64,000 nt of DNA, taken from NCBI RefSeq assembly GCF_012847295.1, contig NZ_JABBDY010000003.1:310001-374000 (forward strand). Direction: 5' to 3'. This document shows positions 18,271 to 27,906 of the stretch, one piece after another. Positions within the stretch are counted from its first letter, which is position 1; every line of letters starts with the position of its first letter. The position numbers and the translations under genes were made by a program. Under the pieces are notes generated by a model that saw only the letters and a list, made by a program, of their open reading frames with translations, did no database searches and was not told where the DNA came from. The DNA is from Microbacterium sp. MF43. Its GTDB lineage: Bacteria > Actinomycetota > Actinomycetes > Actinomycetales > Microbacteriaceae.

Positions 18271-20604
18271 GTGCCACGGGGGCAGACCCTCCGGCTGGCT
18301 CCCGTCGCGGGCGCGACCTGGCTGGTGGCACTCGGAGCGATCCATCTTCCCCAGCATGCGGCGGTGCTCGCCGCGACTCTCTGGCTCGCTGTGCTGGCGG
18401 CTCTCGCGTGGTCCGCGTACGGGCGTTGTCCGCGACGCGGCGCCCGGTTGGCGGTGATCGTCGCGATGCTCGCGGCGGTGGGAGGAGCCGCCACCGCCTC
18501 CCACGTCGCTGTCGCGGAGCCGGCGCGTCACGCGGTGCTCTCACTCGACGTGACGGGTGGCCGTGCCGTCACCGTGCAGGCCACGGTGGTCGGGAAGGTC
18601 GAGGGCCGCGCAGACGGCACGCTCGCCTTCGACGCGATCGTCAGCAGGGTCACGATCGGCATGGCTGCCCATCTGGTCCGCGCGGAGGCCGAGGTGCGCG
18701 TGGCGCCCGACGACGTCGACATTCGCGGTGTGCTCGATGTCGGAGCTGAAGTCGTCGCGCAGGGGACGGCGCACGCCGGGCGCCCCGGCGACCGGGCGGT
18801 GCTCGTCTTCCGGGCGGACCGCGGGGTGACGGTGGCCCGCGCGCCCGACGGGACCGCGGCGGCGACCGCATCGCTGCGAACGGAACTCGTCGCTGCAGTC
18901 CGGGGCTTGCCCGGAGAGGGTGCCGGGCTCGTTCCCGGGCTCGCCGTCGGCGACACGTCGGCGGTCTCCCGCGAACTCTCGGGTGCGATGAAGGAGTCGT
19001 CACTGTCGCACCTGACGGCGGTATCGGGAGCGAACTGCGCGCTCGTGGTGGGACTCGCGTTCGTTGCTGCGAGCGCCGCCGGGGCATCCCGCCCGGTGCG
19101 GGTCGGGGTCGGCCTCGCCGTGCTGGCGGGGTTCGTGCTTCTGGTGACCCCCGAGCCCAGTGTCGTGCGGGCCGCGACGATGTCGGCGATCGCGATGCTC
19201 GGGGTGCTGCTCGGCCGCCCCGCCGTCGGCATGGCGTTCCTCTCGCTCGGTGTCGCCCTGCTGCTCGTCATCGATCCCTGGCTTGCAGGCTCGCTCGGGT
19301 TCGCCCTGTCGACGGCGGCGACGGCGTCGCTGCTGCTGTTCGCCCGGCCACTCGCGCAGGGACTCGAGCGCGTGCTCCCGCGCGCGCTCGCGCTCGGGCT
19401 CTCCGTGCCGCTGGCGGCGCAGCTCGCGTGCGGGCCGCTGATCATCCTGGTGGCGCCGCAGATTCCGGTGTACGGCGTTCTGGCGAACCTGCTCGCCGCT
19501 CCTGCCGCCCCGATCGCGACGGTCGTCGGCCTCGCGGCGTGCCTGGCCGCTCCCGTCCCGCCCCTGCAGAGCGGGCTGGCAGCCGTCGCGTGGCTTCCGG
19601 CATCCTGGATCGCTGCCACGGCGACCACGGTCAGCTCGCTGCCCGGCGACACGCTTCCATGGCTCGAGGGGTGGCCCGGTGTGCTGACCCTCTCGGCGGT
19701 CGGCACGGCGGTCGGCGTGCTCATCGCGCTCCGTCCGCGCACGCCGGTCGGCCGCAGGATGCGCTGGTCGTCGGGCGCGCTCGTGGCGGTCGTGATCGGC
19801 GTCGTCGCCGGCGGGGGCCTGCTCGGCTCGGTCGCGGGCCGCTGGACCCTGCCCGCGGACTGGAGCATTCTGGCATGCGACATCGGGCAGGGCGACGCGG
19901 TTCTGCTCCGATCGAACGGCGTGGTGGCTCTGGTCGACACGGGCCCGAATCCCGAGTCGCTCGTCGCGTGCCTCGACCGCGTCGGGATCGCCACCGTCGA
20001 TCTGCTGGTCCTGACGCATTTCGACCTCGATCACGCGGGCGGCGCCGCCGCGGTCGAGGGGCGCGTGGGAACGGTGCTGCATGGCCCGCCGCACGGGGAC
20101 GCGGGGCTGATCCTCGACCGCCTTGCGCGGGCCGGGGCGCGACTCCAGCCCGCCCACGAGGGCCTTTCGGGTGAGCTGGGGCGGGCACGATGGAGTGTCC
20201 TGTGGCCGCGCGCCCGAGGCCACGCCTTCCCGCCCGGAAACGATGCGAGCATCGTGCTCGATGTGCGCGGCGGGGGAATCCCGGCAACGCTGCTCCTCGG
20301 CGATCTGTCCGCCTCGCCGCAGCGGGCGATCGCGGGGTCGGGCTCTCTGCGTCCGCCCTACGCGGTGGTGAAGGTGGCCCACCACGGCAGCGCCGATCAG
20401 GAACCGGCGCTCTACCGAGCCGCCGCGCCGTCGCTCGCGATCATCACCGTCGGCGAGGACAACGACTACGGCCATCCGCGGGCCGAGATCCTCGACACGT
20501 TGGCGGATGTCGGCGCGGTGGTGGCGCGGACCGACTCCGAGGGCGTCGTCGCAGTGCGCGAGAGCAGGGGAGTGCTGGAGGTATGGCGGGAACGAGGCGG
20601 GTGA
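18271..20604 (+). CDS. comEC: ComEC/Rec2 family DNA channel protein
   Basis: ComEC forms the channel that carries single-stranded DNA across the inner membrane in transformation. The 777-residue protein has N-terminal membrane segments, an OB-like soluble part, the Competence domain (GLAVGDTSAVSRELSGAMKESSLSHLTAVSG-type region split over about residues 225-255), several more membrane helices, and a C-terminal metallo-beta-lactamase domain. That last domain contains CDIGQGDAVLLRSNG, LTHFDLDHAGG, and VKVAHHGSADQEP. All main domains are present, so it looks intact. It is probably cotranscribed with comEA and precedes holA. Confidence 0.95.
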   Translation: MPRGQTLRLAPVAGATWLVALGAIHLPQHAAVLAATLWLAVLAALAWSAYGRCPRRGARLAVIVAMLAAVGGAATASHVAVAEPARHAVLSLDVTGGRAVTVQATVVGKVEGRADGTLAFDAIVSRVTIGMAAHLVRAEAEVRVAPDDVDIRGVLDVGAEVVAQGTAHAGRPGDRAVLVFRADRGVTVARAPDGTAAATASLRTELVAAVRGLPGEGAGLVPGLAVGDTSAVSRELSGAMKESSLSHLTAVSGANCALVVGLAFVAASAAGASRPVRVGVGLAVLAGFVLLVTPEPSVVRAATMSAIAMLGVLLGRPAVGMAFLSLGVALLLVIDPWLAGSLGFALSTAATASLLLFARPLAQGLERVLPRALALGLSVPLAAQLACGPLIILVAPQIPVYGVLANLLAAPAAPIATVVGLAACLAAPVPPLQSGLAAVAWLPASWIAATATTVSSLPGDTLPWLEGWPGVLTLSAVGTAVGVLIALRPRTPVGRRMRWSSGALVAVVIGVVAGGGLLGSVAGRWTLPADWSILACDIGQGDAVLLRSNGVVALVDTGPNPESLVACLDRVGIATVDLLVLTHFDLDHAGGAAAVEGRVGTVLHGPPHGDAGLILDRLARAGARLQPAHEGLSGELGRARWSVLWPRARGHAFPPGNDASIVLDVRGGGIPATLLLGDLSASPQRAIAGSGSLRPPYAVVKVAHHGSADQEPALYRAAAPSLAIITVGEDNDYGHPRAEILDTLADVGAVVARTDSEGVVAVRESRGVLEVWRERGG

Positions 20605-20631
20605 GTCGGGGGCGCTCGCTAGGCTGGAGTC

Positions 20632-21669
20632 ATGGCACCGACCGCGCGACGCGCACCCGCGAAGGCCGCGCGCAGCACGATCCCCCAGCTGTCGTGGCGG
20701 TCCCCCCAGCCAGCCCCGATCGTCCTCGTGTCGGGGCCGGAAGAGGTCTGCGCCGAACGCGCGATCGCCGCAGTGCGCGACTTCCTCCGCGCAGAGGACC
20801 CGAGCCTCGAGGTGTCCGATCTGCGGGCAGACGACTACGCGCCCGGATCGCTGCTGGCCGTCACCTCGCCTTCGCTGTTCGGCGAACCTCGCCTGGTGCG
20901 CGTCACGGGGGTCGAGAAGTGCTCCGACGCGTTCCTCTCAGAGGCCGTGTCCTACCTCGCCGCTCCGCAAGATGGTGCCACCGTGGTCCTGCGTCACAGC
21001 GGCGCGAGCGTGCGCGGCAAGAAGCTCCTCGACGCCATCCGCGCTGGAGACGGAGGGGGCGTCGAGATCGCCTGCCCGGCGATCAAGCGCGACAGCGATC
21101 GCTACGACTTCGCCGCAGGGGAGTTCCAGGCGGCGAAGAAGCGCATCGCGCCGCCGGCCCTCCGCGCCCTCGTGTCGGCGTTCGCCGACGACGTCACCGA
21201 GCTCGCTGCGGCGTGCCAGCAGCTGATCGCCGACGTGCCCGGCGACGTCACCGAGCAGGTCGTCGAGCGCTATTACGGCGGACGCGTCGAGACGTCGGCC
21301 TTCACGGTCGCCGACACGGCGATCGCGGGAAGGTACGGCGATGCTCTGATCGCCCTGCGGCACGCCCTGGCGTCAGGCGCCGATCCGGTCCCTCTGGTCG
21401 CGGCGATCGCCATGAAGCTCCGCACCATGGCGCGCGTCGCCGGCAGCCGCGAGCCGGCCGCCGCCCTTGCGGGGCGGCTGGGCATGAAGGACTGGCAGAT
21501 CGATCGCGCGCGCCGTGACCTGTCGGGGTGGAACGAGGCATCCCTCGGCATGGCCATTCAGGCCGCCGCCCGTGCCGATGCCGAGGTCAAGGGCGGGTCG
21601 CGGGACTCGGTGTTCGCGCTCGAGCGACTCGTCACGGTGATCGCGACGCGCGCGCCCTACGGTTCCTGA
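20632..21669 (+). CDS. holA: DNA polymerase III subunit delta
   Basis: HolA is the clamp-loader subunit that opens the sliding clamp. The 345-residue protein has the family's start, IVLVSGPEEVCAERAI, the degenerate P-loop region of delta, followed by SLFGEPRLVRVTGVEK and a C-terminal helical domain with FTVADTAIAGRYGDALIALRHAL. The comEC-holA-rpsT(opposite)-lepA order is standard in actinobacteria. A TAGGCT hexamer at 20620-20625 ends six bases before the ATG, so holA can be transcribed apart from comEC. A strong hairpin separates it from convergent rpsT. Confidence 0.95.
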   Translation: MAPTARRAPAKAARSTIPQLSWRSPQPAPIVLVSGPEEVCAERAIAAVRDFLRAEDPSLEVSDLRADDYAPGSLLAVTSPSLFGEPRLVRVTGVEKCSDAFLSEAVSYLAAPQDGATVVLRHSGASVRGKKLLDAIRAGDGGGVEIACPAIKRDSDRYDFAAGEFQAAKKRIAPPALRALVSAFADDVTELAAACQQLIADVPGDVTEQVVERYYGGRVETSAFTVADTAIAGRYGDALIALRHALASGADPVPLVAAIAMKLRTMARVAGSREPAAALAGRLGMKDWQIDRARRDLSGWNEASLGMAIQAAARADAEVKGGSRDSVFALERLVTVIATRAPYGS

Positions 21670-21699
21670 CCGCCGCCCCGGCGATCCGGGCGTCGACGC

Positions 21700-21731
21700 C
21701 GAAGGCCCGCCCCCGGAGGGACGGGCCTTCG
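21700..21731. terminator. Bidirectional terminator between holA and rpsT
   Basis: CGAAGGCCCG and CGGGCCTTCG form a perfect 10-bp stem around a 12-base loop. It lies between two convergent genes and should stop transcripts from both sides. Confidence 0.85.
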
Positions 21732-21749
21732 AAACAGATCCGAGCGGGC

Positions 21750-22010
21750 TCAGAGCGCCGCGACCTGCTTGGCGATCGCCGACTTGCGGTTGGCGGCCTG
21801 GTTCTGGTGGATGACGCCCTTGCTCACGGCCTTGTCGAGCTTCTTGGTCGCCTTGCGCAGCGCCTTCTCGGCGGCGGCCTTGTCACCGGCGGCGACGGCC
21901 TCGCGGGTGCGACGCACTTCGGTCTTCAGCTCGCTCTTGACGGCCTTGTTGCGCTCGCGCGCCTTCTCGTTGGTCTTGTTGCGCTTGATCTGCGACTTGA
22001 TGTTCGCCAC
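21750..22010 (-). CDS. rpsT: 30S ribosomal protein S20
   Basis: S20 binds 16S rRNA early in small-subunit assembly. The 86-residue basic protein starts [20 protein letters not shown] (initiator GTG) and contains [25 protein letters not shown]-like text, the S20 signature. The GTG at 22010 gives the canonical N-terminus, so the longer open frame upstream is rejected. The gene has a leader of about 100 bases behind a TAGACT hexamer that overlaps the stop codon of the hydrolase gene. Such leaders of S20 are autoregulated in E. coli; whether this one is cannot be told from sequence. Confidence 0.97.
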   Translation of the reverse strand: MANIKSQIKRNKTNEKARERNKAVKSELKTEVRRTREAVAAGDKAAAEKALRKATKKLDKAVSKGVIHQNQAANRKSAIAKQVAAL

Positions 22011-22117
22011 GGGTGAAGATCTTTCGTGTTGATGGATTGGGAGTTGCCGCGTTACGGGTAGAGGGGCCGCTCGCGGCGTCGCGCGGAGGTGGGACCCCGC
22101 ACGCAAGCCAATCACCG

Positions 22118-22123
22118 AGTCTA
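22118..22123 (-). promoter_or_regulatory. -10 hexamer of rpsT overlapping the upstream stop codon
   Basis: On the minus strand the hexamer reads TAGACT. Its first three bases are the TAG stop of the upstream hydrolase gene. A start site about seven bases further on would give rpsT a leader of roughly 100 bases. No clear -35 was found. Confidence 0.5.
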
Positions 22124-22843
22124 ACAGGTCTGCCCGAGCGTCGTGATCGCCAGGTTCAGGACGGCGTTGAAGACCCGCGGGCGCATCACCGTGACGTGAT
22201 GGGTCGTCCGCGGGAAGACGATCAGCTCGGCGTGCGGGGCGATCCTGGTGAAGAGTCTCTCGTTGACCCTGAGCTGGTCGTACTGGCCGTTGACGAACCA
22301 CAGCGGCACGTCGATGCGTTCGAGGGCGGCGAGCAGGTCGAGCACCGAGAGGCTGCCCAGCGCGATGTCCTGCGCGTCGAGGGCATAGCCGCCGGCGCCG
22401 AAGTCGTCGCGGGTCTCGTCGGGGAGGATCCGGTCCAGCAGCCGGTTCGTCAGCCACATCCCGCGGTCGGGGAGGGAGTCGAAGCTTCTCGCCAGGAAGC
22501 GGTATGCCGCCAGACCGACCCCCCGGGGGATGGCGGTGCAGGATGCCGCGATGAATCCCGCCACCGGCGGACGGCTCTGGGCGCCCGCGTACTCGATGCA
22601 GAGCAGGCCGCCCATCGAATGGCCCACCAGCAGCACGGGGCCGCGGGCAGAGGCATCCGTCACCGCCTCATCGATCGTCGCGAACGCGCCGTCGATGGTG
22701 AACTCCTCGGTCATGCGCGAGCCGTGGCCCGGGAGGTCGACGGCGGTGACGGGGTTGCCGCGCTCCTCGAGGTACGCGACCTGCGATCGCCACATCGTGG
22801 CGGACGTGCGGATCCCGTGCACGAGCACGACCTGCACGACCAT
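22121..22843 (-). CDS. Alpha/beta hydrolase
   Basis: This 240-residue protein is a compact alpha/beta-fold hydrolase. It starts with [17 protein letters not shown] (oxyanion-hole HG), continues with VDLPGHG, and has the nucleophile elbow GHSMGG with Ser76. The acid is probably Asp in the late YDQLRV region and the His is in [10 protein letters not shown]. The substrate is unknown; candidates are small esters or lactones. The ATG is six bases after TAGCCT (22855-22850), giving a leaderless message. Its stop codon forms part of the rpsT promoter. Confidence 0.88.
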   Translation of the reverse strand: MVVQVVLVHGIRTSATMWRSQVAYLEERGNPVTAVDLPGHGSRMTEEFTIDGAFATIDEAVTDASARGPVLLVGHSMGGLLCIEYAGAQSRPPVAGFIAASCTAIPRGVGLAAYRFLARSFDSLPDRGMWLTNRLLDRILPDETRDDFGAGGYALDAQDIALGSLSVLDLLAALERIDVPLWFVNGQYDQLRVNERLFTRIAPHAELIVFPRTTHHVTVMRPRVFNAVLNLAITTLGQTC

Positions 22844-22883
22844 GCGCCCAGGCTAGCGGCCGGCCCGGACGTAGCATGGCGGC

Positions 22884-24047
22884 ATGCCCGAGATCGCACC
22901 GCACATCGCCGGGATGCCGGGGTCAGGCGTACGGCACATCCTGGAGCGGGCACTGCGCCGACCGGGCACGATCATCCTCGCGGTGGGGGAGCCGGGCGAG
23001 CTCGTCGGCCGCGGTGTCCGCCAGATCGCCGCGGACGCGTGGCTCGACGGAGACCTGCGCTACACGCCCAACGGCGGGCTGCCGGTGCTGCGGCAGGCGA
23101 TCGTCGACAAGCTCGCCCGCGAGAACGCCGTCGCGGTCGACCTCGAGCAGGTCTGGGTGACCGTGGGGGCGACCCAGGCGCTGCACATGGCGATGGCCCT
23201 CACGCTGGCCCAGGGGGACGAGGTGCTCGTCCCCGACCCGGGCTACACGACCTTCACCATGAACGCGCGGCTGCTGCAGGCGGTCCCGGTGCCCTACCCT
23301 CTGCGACCCGAGCGAGGGTTCCAGCCGGACCTCGCCGAGGTCGAGGCGCTCGTGTCGCCGCGGACGCGCGCGATCATCGTGAACTCGCCGTCCAACCCGC
23401 TCGGCTCCACGTTCGACCGGACCACGCTGGAGTCCCTCCTCGACCTCGCGCGGCGCCACGACCTGTGGGTGATCAGCGACGAGGTCTACGAGCGCTTCAC
23501 CTGGGGTGCGCCGCACACGAGCCTGCAGAGCCTCGATAGAGACGACCGCGTGCTGTCGGTGTTCTCGACCTCCAAGACCTACGCGATGACGGGCGCCCGC
23601 GTCGGCTGGCTCGTCACGCCGCCGGGGTGGCGTCCGACCATGCTGCGGGTGCAGGAGTCGATCGTCAGCTGCGTCGACGCGCCGTCGCAGCGGGCGGCCG
23701 CCGCCGCGATCGCCGGCGATCAGGCGGACGTCGTCCGGGCCGCCGCGCACTACCGCGCCAACCTCGACGCGGCGACGGCGCAGCTCGACGAGCTGGGCAT
23801 CCGGTACCTGACGCCGACGGGGGCCTTCTACCTGTGGATCGACGTCTCCCACGCCTCCGGGGGCGACGTCGTGGCGTGGTGCGAGCGCTTCCTCGACGAA
23901 GCGGGCGTCGCGGTCGCCCCGGGCTCCGCGTTCGGCGCGTCGGGCGAAGGATGGATCCGCGTGTGCGTCGCGAGCGACCGGGAGCAGCTGCTCACGGGAC
24001 TGCGCCGGCTGCCCGCGCCCGGGGACTCAGCGCACGCGCAGGGCTGA
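22884..24047 (+). CDS. PLP-dependent aminotransferase, class I/II
   Basis: This 387-residue fold-type I aminotransferase uses pyridoxal phosphate. The lysine that binds the cofactor is Lys231 in STSKTYAMTGARVGWL. Other landmarks are VTVGATQALHMAMALTL, VNSPSNPLGSTFDR, ISDEVYERF and GAFYLWIDVS, with the C-terminal Arg in WIRVCVAS for the carboxylate. It fits the aspartate aminotransferase group, though the amino acid partner cannot be told from sequence. It is divergent from the hydrolase gene; the two starts are 40 bases apart, each with its own -10 hexamer (TAGCAT at 22872-22877 here). Confidence 0.9.
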   Translation: MPEIAPHIAGMPGSGVRHILERALRRPGTIILAVGEPGELVGRGVRQIAADAWLDGDLRYTPNGGLPVLRQAIVDKLARENAVAVDLEQVWVTVGATQALHMAMALTLAQGDEVLVPDPGYTTFTMNARLLQAVPVPYPLRPERGFQPDLAEVEALVSPRTRAIIVNSPSNPLGSTFDRTTLESLLDLARRHDLWVISDEVYERFTWGAPHTSLQSLDRDDRVLSVFSTSKTYAMTGARVGWLVTPPGWRPTMLRVQESIVSCVDAPSQRAAAAAIAGDQADVVRAAAHYRANLDAATAQLDELGIRYLTPTGAFYLWIDVSHASGGDVVAWCERFLDEAGVAVAPGSAFGASGEGWIRVCVASDREQLLTGLRRLPAPGDSAHAQG

Positions 24048-24077
24048 GGCCCGCCTCACCCGTAGAATCGTCGGGAT

Positions 24078-25928
24078 ATGTCACCGCGCGCCCTGAAGCC
24101 TCTCGAGCCGTCTGCGACCCCTCCCGAGCTGATCCGCAACTTCTGCATCATCGCCCACATCGACCACGGCAAGTCGACGCTGGCCGATCGCATGCTGCAG
24201 ATCACGGGCGTCGTCGCCGACCGTGACATGCGCGCGCAGTACCTCGATCGCATGGACATCGAGCGCGAGCGCGGCATCACGATCAAGTCCCAGGCCGTCC
24301 GCATGCCGTGGCAGACGAGCGACGGCACGTTCGCGCTCAACATGATCGACACGCCCGGTCACGTCGACTTCACCTACGAGGTCAGCCGTTCCCTCGCGGC
24401 GTGCGAGGGCGCGATCCTGCTCGTCGACGCGGCGCAGGGCATCGAAGCGCAGACGCTCGCGAACCTCTATCTGGCCCTCGAGAACGATCTGCACATCATC
24501 CCGGTGCTGAACAAGATCGACCTTCCGGCGGCCGACCCCGATCGGTTCGCCAAAGAGCTGGCGAACCTGATCGGCGGCGATCCCGACGACGTCCTGCGGG
24601 TGAGTGGAAAGACGGGAATGGGCGTGGAGGCCCTCCTGGATCGCATCGTCGAGCAGATCCCGGCTCCCCAGGGGAACGCGGATGCCCCCGCTCGCGCCAT
24701 GATCTTCGACTCCGTCTACGACTCCTACCGTGGCGTCGTGACGTACGTCCGCATGGTCGACGGAAAGCTCGCCCCGCGCGAGCGCATCCAGATGATGTCG
24801 ACGACGGCGACGCACGACCTGCTCGAGATCGGCGTCTCGAGCCCCGAACCGGTGCCTACCAAGGGCCTCGGCGTCGGCGAGGTGGGCTATCTCATCACCG
24901 GCGTGAAGGACGTGCGCCAGTCGAAGGTCGGCGACACGATCACGACCCACCGCAAGCCCGCTTCCGATGCGCTCCCCGGGTACACCGATCCCAAGCCGAT
25001 GGTCTTCTCGGGCATCTACCCGATCGACGGCAGCGACTACGGCGACCTGCGCGAAGCCCTCGACAAGCTCAAGCTGTCGGATGCCTCGCTGCAGTACGAG
25101 CCCGAGACCTCGGTCGCCCTGGGCTTCGGCTTCCGCTGCGGCTTCCTGGGCCTCCTGCACCTCGAGATCATCACCGAGCGTCTCTCCCGGGAGTTCGACC
25201 TCGATCTCATCACCACCGCACCGAGCGTCGTCTACGAGGTCCTCACGGACACCGGGGAGACGGTCATCGTCACCAACCCGAGCGAGTACCCCGACGGCCG
25301 CGTCGCGAGCGTCTCCGAGCCGATGGTCAAGGCCGCGATCCTGCTGCCCAAGGACTACGTCGGCACCGTGATGGAGCTGTGCCAGGGGCGCCGCGGTCAG
25401 CTCCTGGGCATGGAGTACTTCAGCGAGGAACGCGTCGAGCTCCGCTACAACATGCCGCTGGGCGAGATCGTCTTCGACTTCTTCGATCAGCTGAAGTCGC
25501 GCACGCAGGGCTATGCGAGCCTCGACTACGAGCCGAGCGGACAGCAGGAGGCCGACCTGGTGAAGGTCGACATCCTGCTCCAGGGCGACAAGGTCGACGC
25601 ATTCAGCTCGATCGTGCACCGAGAGAAGGCGTACGCCTACGGCACGATGATGACCGAGCGCCTGCGCAAGCTCATCCCTCGCCAGCAGTTCGAGGTCCCC
25701 ATCCAGGCCGCCATCGGCGCCCGCATCATCGCGCGCGAGAACATCCGCGCGATGCGCAAGGACGTCCTCGCCAAGTGCTACGGCGGCGACATCACCCGAA
25801 AGCGCAAGCTGCTCGAGAAGCAGAAGGAGGGAAAGAAGCGCATGAAGATGGTCGGCCGCGTGGAGGTCCCCCAGGAGGCGTTCATCGCCGCGCTGTCGGG
25901 AGACGTCGAAGGGAAGGCCTCGAAGTAG
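24078..25928 (+). CDS. lepA: Elongation factor 4 (LepA)
   Basis: LepA is a ribosome-bound GTPase that acts in translation initiation or back-translocation. The 616-residue protein has the G1 motif AHIDHGKST, the switch region [13 protein letters not shown]3 DTPGHVDF and G4 NKIDLP, followed by the EF-G-like domains and the LepA-specific C-terminus ending in [27 protein letters not shown] hexamer at 24063-24068 lies nine bases before the ATG, so the leader is at most a few bases. Its TAG stop forms the first bases of a TAGGCT hexamer serving the next gene. Confidence 0.98.
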   Translation: MSPRALKPLEPSATPPELIRNFCIIAHIDHGKSTLADRMLQITGVVADRDMRAQYLDRMDIERERGITIKSQAVRMPWQTSDGTFALNMIDTPGHVDFTYEVSRSLAACEGAILLVDAAQGIEAQTLANLYLALENDLHIIPVLNKIDLPAADPDRFAKELANLIGGDPDDVLRVSGKTGMGVEALLDRIVEQIPAPQGNADAPARAMIFDSVYDSYRGVVTYVRMVDGKLAPRERIQMMSTTATHDLLEIGVSSPEPVPTKGLGVGEVGYLITGVKDVRQSKVGDTITTHRKPASDALPGYTDPKPMVFSGIYPIDGSDYGDLREALDKLKLSDASLQYEPETSVALGFGFRCGFLGLLHLEIITERLSREFDLDLITTAPSVVYEVLTDTGETVIVTNPSEYPDGRVASVSEPMVKAAILLPKDYVGTVMELCQGRRGQLLGMEYFSEERVELRYNMPLGEIVFDFFDQLKSRTQGYASLDYEPSGQQEADLVKVDILLQGDKVDAFSSIVHREKAYAYGTMMTERLRKLIPRQQFEVPIQAAIGARIIARENIRAMRKDVLAKCYGGDITRKRKLLEKQKEGKKRMKMVGRVEVPQEAFIAALSGDVEGKASK

Positions 25929-25938
25929 GCTGGTCGAC

Positions 25939-26589
25939 ATGCGTCGAGGGAATTTCCGGGACGACACGGTCGACTATGCCGCCGTGGGGGCGACGCAGGC
26001 GCCCGACCTCATGACCTATCCGCCGGAGCGCAGCATTCCGGCCGAGGAGTCGTGGCGCATCGGCAGCGGCGAGGCGCGCTTCCAGGGTGCGGGCGAGGCG
26101 CTGATGTCGTGGACCGCGCAGCGCGGTGCGGGTCTGGAGATCTCCGACGTGCGGCCGGCGGCGGGGCCGATGTACTCCGGCGTCAGCTTCGACGCCGAGG
26201 GCCATCCCATCGCGCCGAGCCGCTCGGAGGCCGACCTGCGGTACGACGCCGACGGCACGCCGTACGTGGCCGGCGGCACGACGATCCGGGTCGACGGGCG
26301 GGTCAAGGGCCTGCGCGCCGACGCCGAGCTGCGTGTGATCTTCGCGATCGAGGAGCCGCGGCGCATCGGCTTCGCCCTGGGCACCGTCGGCGAGTCGGTG
26401 GTCAGCGGGGAGGAGTCCTTCATGCTCGAGTGGCACGACAACGACGAGGTGTGGTTCACCGTGCGCGCCTTCGACGCGCCGTCCGCGCTCATGTACCGGA
26501 TGTTCCCCGGTCTGATGCGACGCCGGCGTCGTGAGCTCTTCACGCGGTATCTCCGCGCGATCTCGCCCCTGTACGCGACGCCCGCGTGA
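25939..26589 (+). CDS. DUF1990 family protein
   Basis: This 216-residue protein fits the DUF1990 family. Supporting segments are the early YPPERSIPAEESWRIGSGEARFQGAGEALMSW, the middle GTTIRVDGRVKGLRADAELRVIF, and the late GEESFMLEWHDNDEVWFTVRAFDAP. No catalytic residues are known for the family, and a SRPBCC-like ligand-binding fold is likely but unproven. A TAGGCT hexamer at 25926-25931 ends seven bases before the ATG. hemW follows after seven bases and is probably cotranscribed. Confidence 0.82.
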   Translation: MRRGNFRDDTVDYAAVGATQAPDLMTYPPERSIPAEESWRIGSGEARFQGAGEALMSWTAQRGAGLEISDVRPAAGPMYSGVSFDAEGHPIAPSRSEADLRYDADGTPYVAGGTTIRVDGRVKGLRADAELRVIFAIEEPRRIGFALGTVGESVVSGEESFMLEWHDNDEVWFTVRAFDAPSALMYRMFPGLMRRRRRELFTRYLRAISPLYATPA

Positions 26590-26596
26590 ACCGCTG

Positions 26597-27814
26597 ATGG
26601 GTTCCGCGCTTCCGCTGGGCGAGCCGGTTCCCGCCGACGGCTCGCTTCCGCCCGGAGTCTCGGTCGATTCGGAGACCCCTTTCGGCGTGTATCTGCACGT
26701 CCCGTTCTGCCGCGTCCGCTGCGGCTACTGCGACTTCAACACGTACACGTCGGGGGAGCTCCGCGGCGCCCGGCAGGACGAGTACGCCGACACGCTGCTG
26801 CGCGAAGTGGACCTGGCTCGCGTCGTACTGGCCGGCGCCGGCCCCCTCCGGCCCGCGAGCACGGTCTTCTTCGGCGGCGGCACACCGACGCTGCTTCCGC
26901 CCGGCGACCTCGGGCGCATGCTCGAGGGCGTCCGGGGGGCCTTCGGCGTGGCCGACGGCGCGGAGGTGACGGTCGAGGCCAATCCCGACACCGTCACCGA
27001 CGCGGTCGCCGCCGAGCTCGCGGCATCCGGCGTCACGCGGCTCTCCATCGGCATGCAGTCGGCGGTGCCGCATGTGCTGGCGGCGCTGGATCGCACGCAC
27101 GACCCGGCGAACGTGCGGACCGCCGTCGCCGCTGCGCGCACCGCGGGCCTCGACGTGAGCGTCGACCTGATCTACGGCGCGCCGGGGGAGGCGCTCGACG
27201 ACTGGCGCAGGTCGGTGGAGACGGCGATCGAGCTCGAACCGGACCACATCTCGGCTTACGCGCTGATCATCGAGGACGGCACGAAGCTCGCCCGCCAGAT
27301 CCGCCGTGGCGAGGTGCCCGCACCGGACGACGACCTGCAGGCCGACATGTACGAGCTCGTCGACGAGCAGCTGTCGCGCGCCGGCTTCGAGTGGTACGAG
27401 GTGTCGAACTGGGCGCGCGAGGAATCTCAGCGGTCGCGTCACAATCTGGCGTACTGGCGCGGCACGGACTGGTGGGGCTTCGGCCCAGGCGCCCACAGCC
27501 ACGTCGCCGGCGTCCGATTCTGGAACGTCAAGCATCCGGCCGCGTACGCTCAGCGGCTGGCGGCGGGCGCGTCGCCTGCGGCCGCACGCGAGGTTCCGGA
27601 CATCGAGGCCCGCACGCTGGAGAACATCCTCCTGCGCACGCGCATCCGCGAAGGCCTGCCTGTCTCGGAGGTGCTGGGCGAAGGGCGGCGTGCCGTGGCA
27701 TCCCTCATCGCCGACGGGTTGATCGAGGGCCCCGCGGCCGTCCACGGTCGCATCGTCCTCACGCGCCGCGGCCGCCTGCTCGCGGACGCCGTCGTGCGGG
27801 CGCTCACGGCGTGA
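26597..27814 (+). CDS. hemW: Radical SAM heme chaperone HemW
   Basis: HemW is a radical SAM protein that holds heme for delivery to target enzymes and was long misannotated as coproporphyrinogen oxidase. The 405-residue protein has the cluster motif CxxxCxxC at Cys38, Cys42 and Cys45, followed directly by Asp-Phe (CDF), the pattern of HemW. Further landmarks are FFGGGTPTLL, EANPDTV, RLSIGMQS and NLAYWRGTDWWGFGPGAHSH. The start at 26597 follows the DUF1990 stop by seven bases; in-frame starts inside that gene are less likely. hrcA is the next gene, behind its own promoter. Confidence 0.94.
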   Translation: MGSALPLGEPVPADGSLPPGVSVDSETPFGVYLHVPFCRVRCGYCDFNTYTSGELRGARQDEYADTLLREVDLARVVLAGAGPLRPASTVFFGGGTPTLLPPGDLGRMLEGVRGAFGVADGAEVTVEANPDTVTDAVAAELAASGVTRLSIGMQSAVPHVLAALDRTHDPANVRTAVAAARTAGLDVSVDLIYGAPGEALDDWRRSVETAIELEPDHISAYALIIEDGTKLARQIRRGEVPAPDDDLQADMYELVDEQLSRAGFEWYEVSNWAREESQRSRHNLAYWRGTDWWGFGPGAHSHVAGVRFWNVKHPAAYAQRLAAGASPAAAREVPDIEARTLENILLRTRIREGLPVSEVLGEGRRAVASLIADGLIEGPAAVHGRIVLTRRGRLLADAVVRALTA

Positions 27815-27855
27815 CCGGCGCGGCGGTGCTCTCGGCCGCAGTCCAGGCCATCCGG

Positions 27856-27887
27856 TAGAATTGGCACTCCAGTCATGCGAGTGCCAG
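27856..27887 (+). promoter_or_regulatory. CIRCE operator and -10 of hrcA-dnaJ
   Basis: TTGGCACTC (27861-27869), nine spacer bases and GAGTGCCAG (27879-27887) form a perfect inverted repeat that matches the CIRCE consensus except for changes in the outer bases. The -10 hexamer TAGAAT (27856-27861) overlaps the left arm by one base, so bound HrcA would block the polymerase. The hrcA start is 19 bases after the operator. The operon should be repressed by HrcA and released on heat shock. Confidence 0.92.
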
Positions 27888-27906
27888 GCCGGTGTGAGGA
27901 GGCGGG

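Noticed and set aside
14990-18544. Open frame of over 1100 codons antisense to leuS and comEA
   Set aside because: The composition is Arg/Ala/Gly/Asp-rich without domain motifs, and the opposite strand encodes clear leuS and comEA. Long antisense frames are expected at this GC content.
21750-22457. Longer frame for the rpsT gene
   Set aside because: S20 has about 86 residues; the upstream portion lies antisense within the hydrolase region and carries no homology. The GTG at 22010 gives the canonical start.
24081-25967. Open frame antisense to lepA
   Set aside because: It mirrors the lepA codons exactly and shows only low-complexity translation; lepA is certain.
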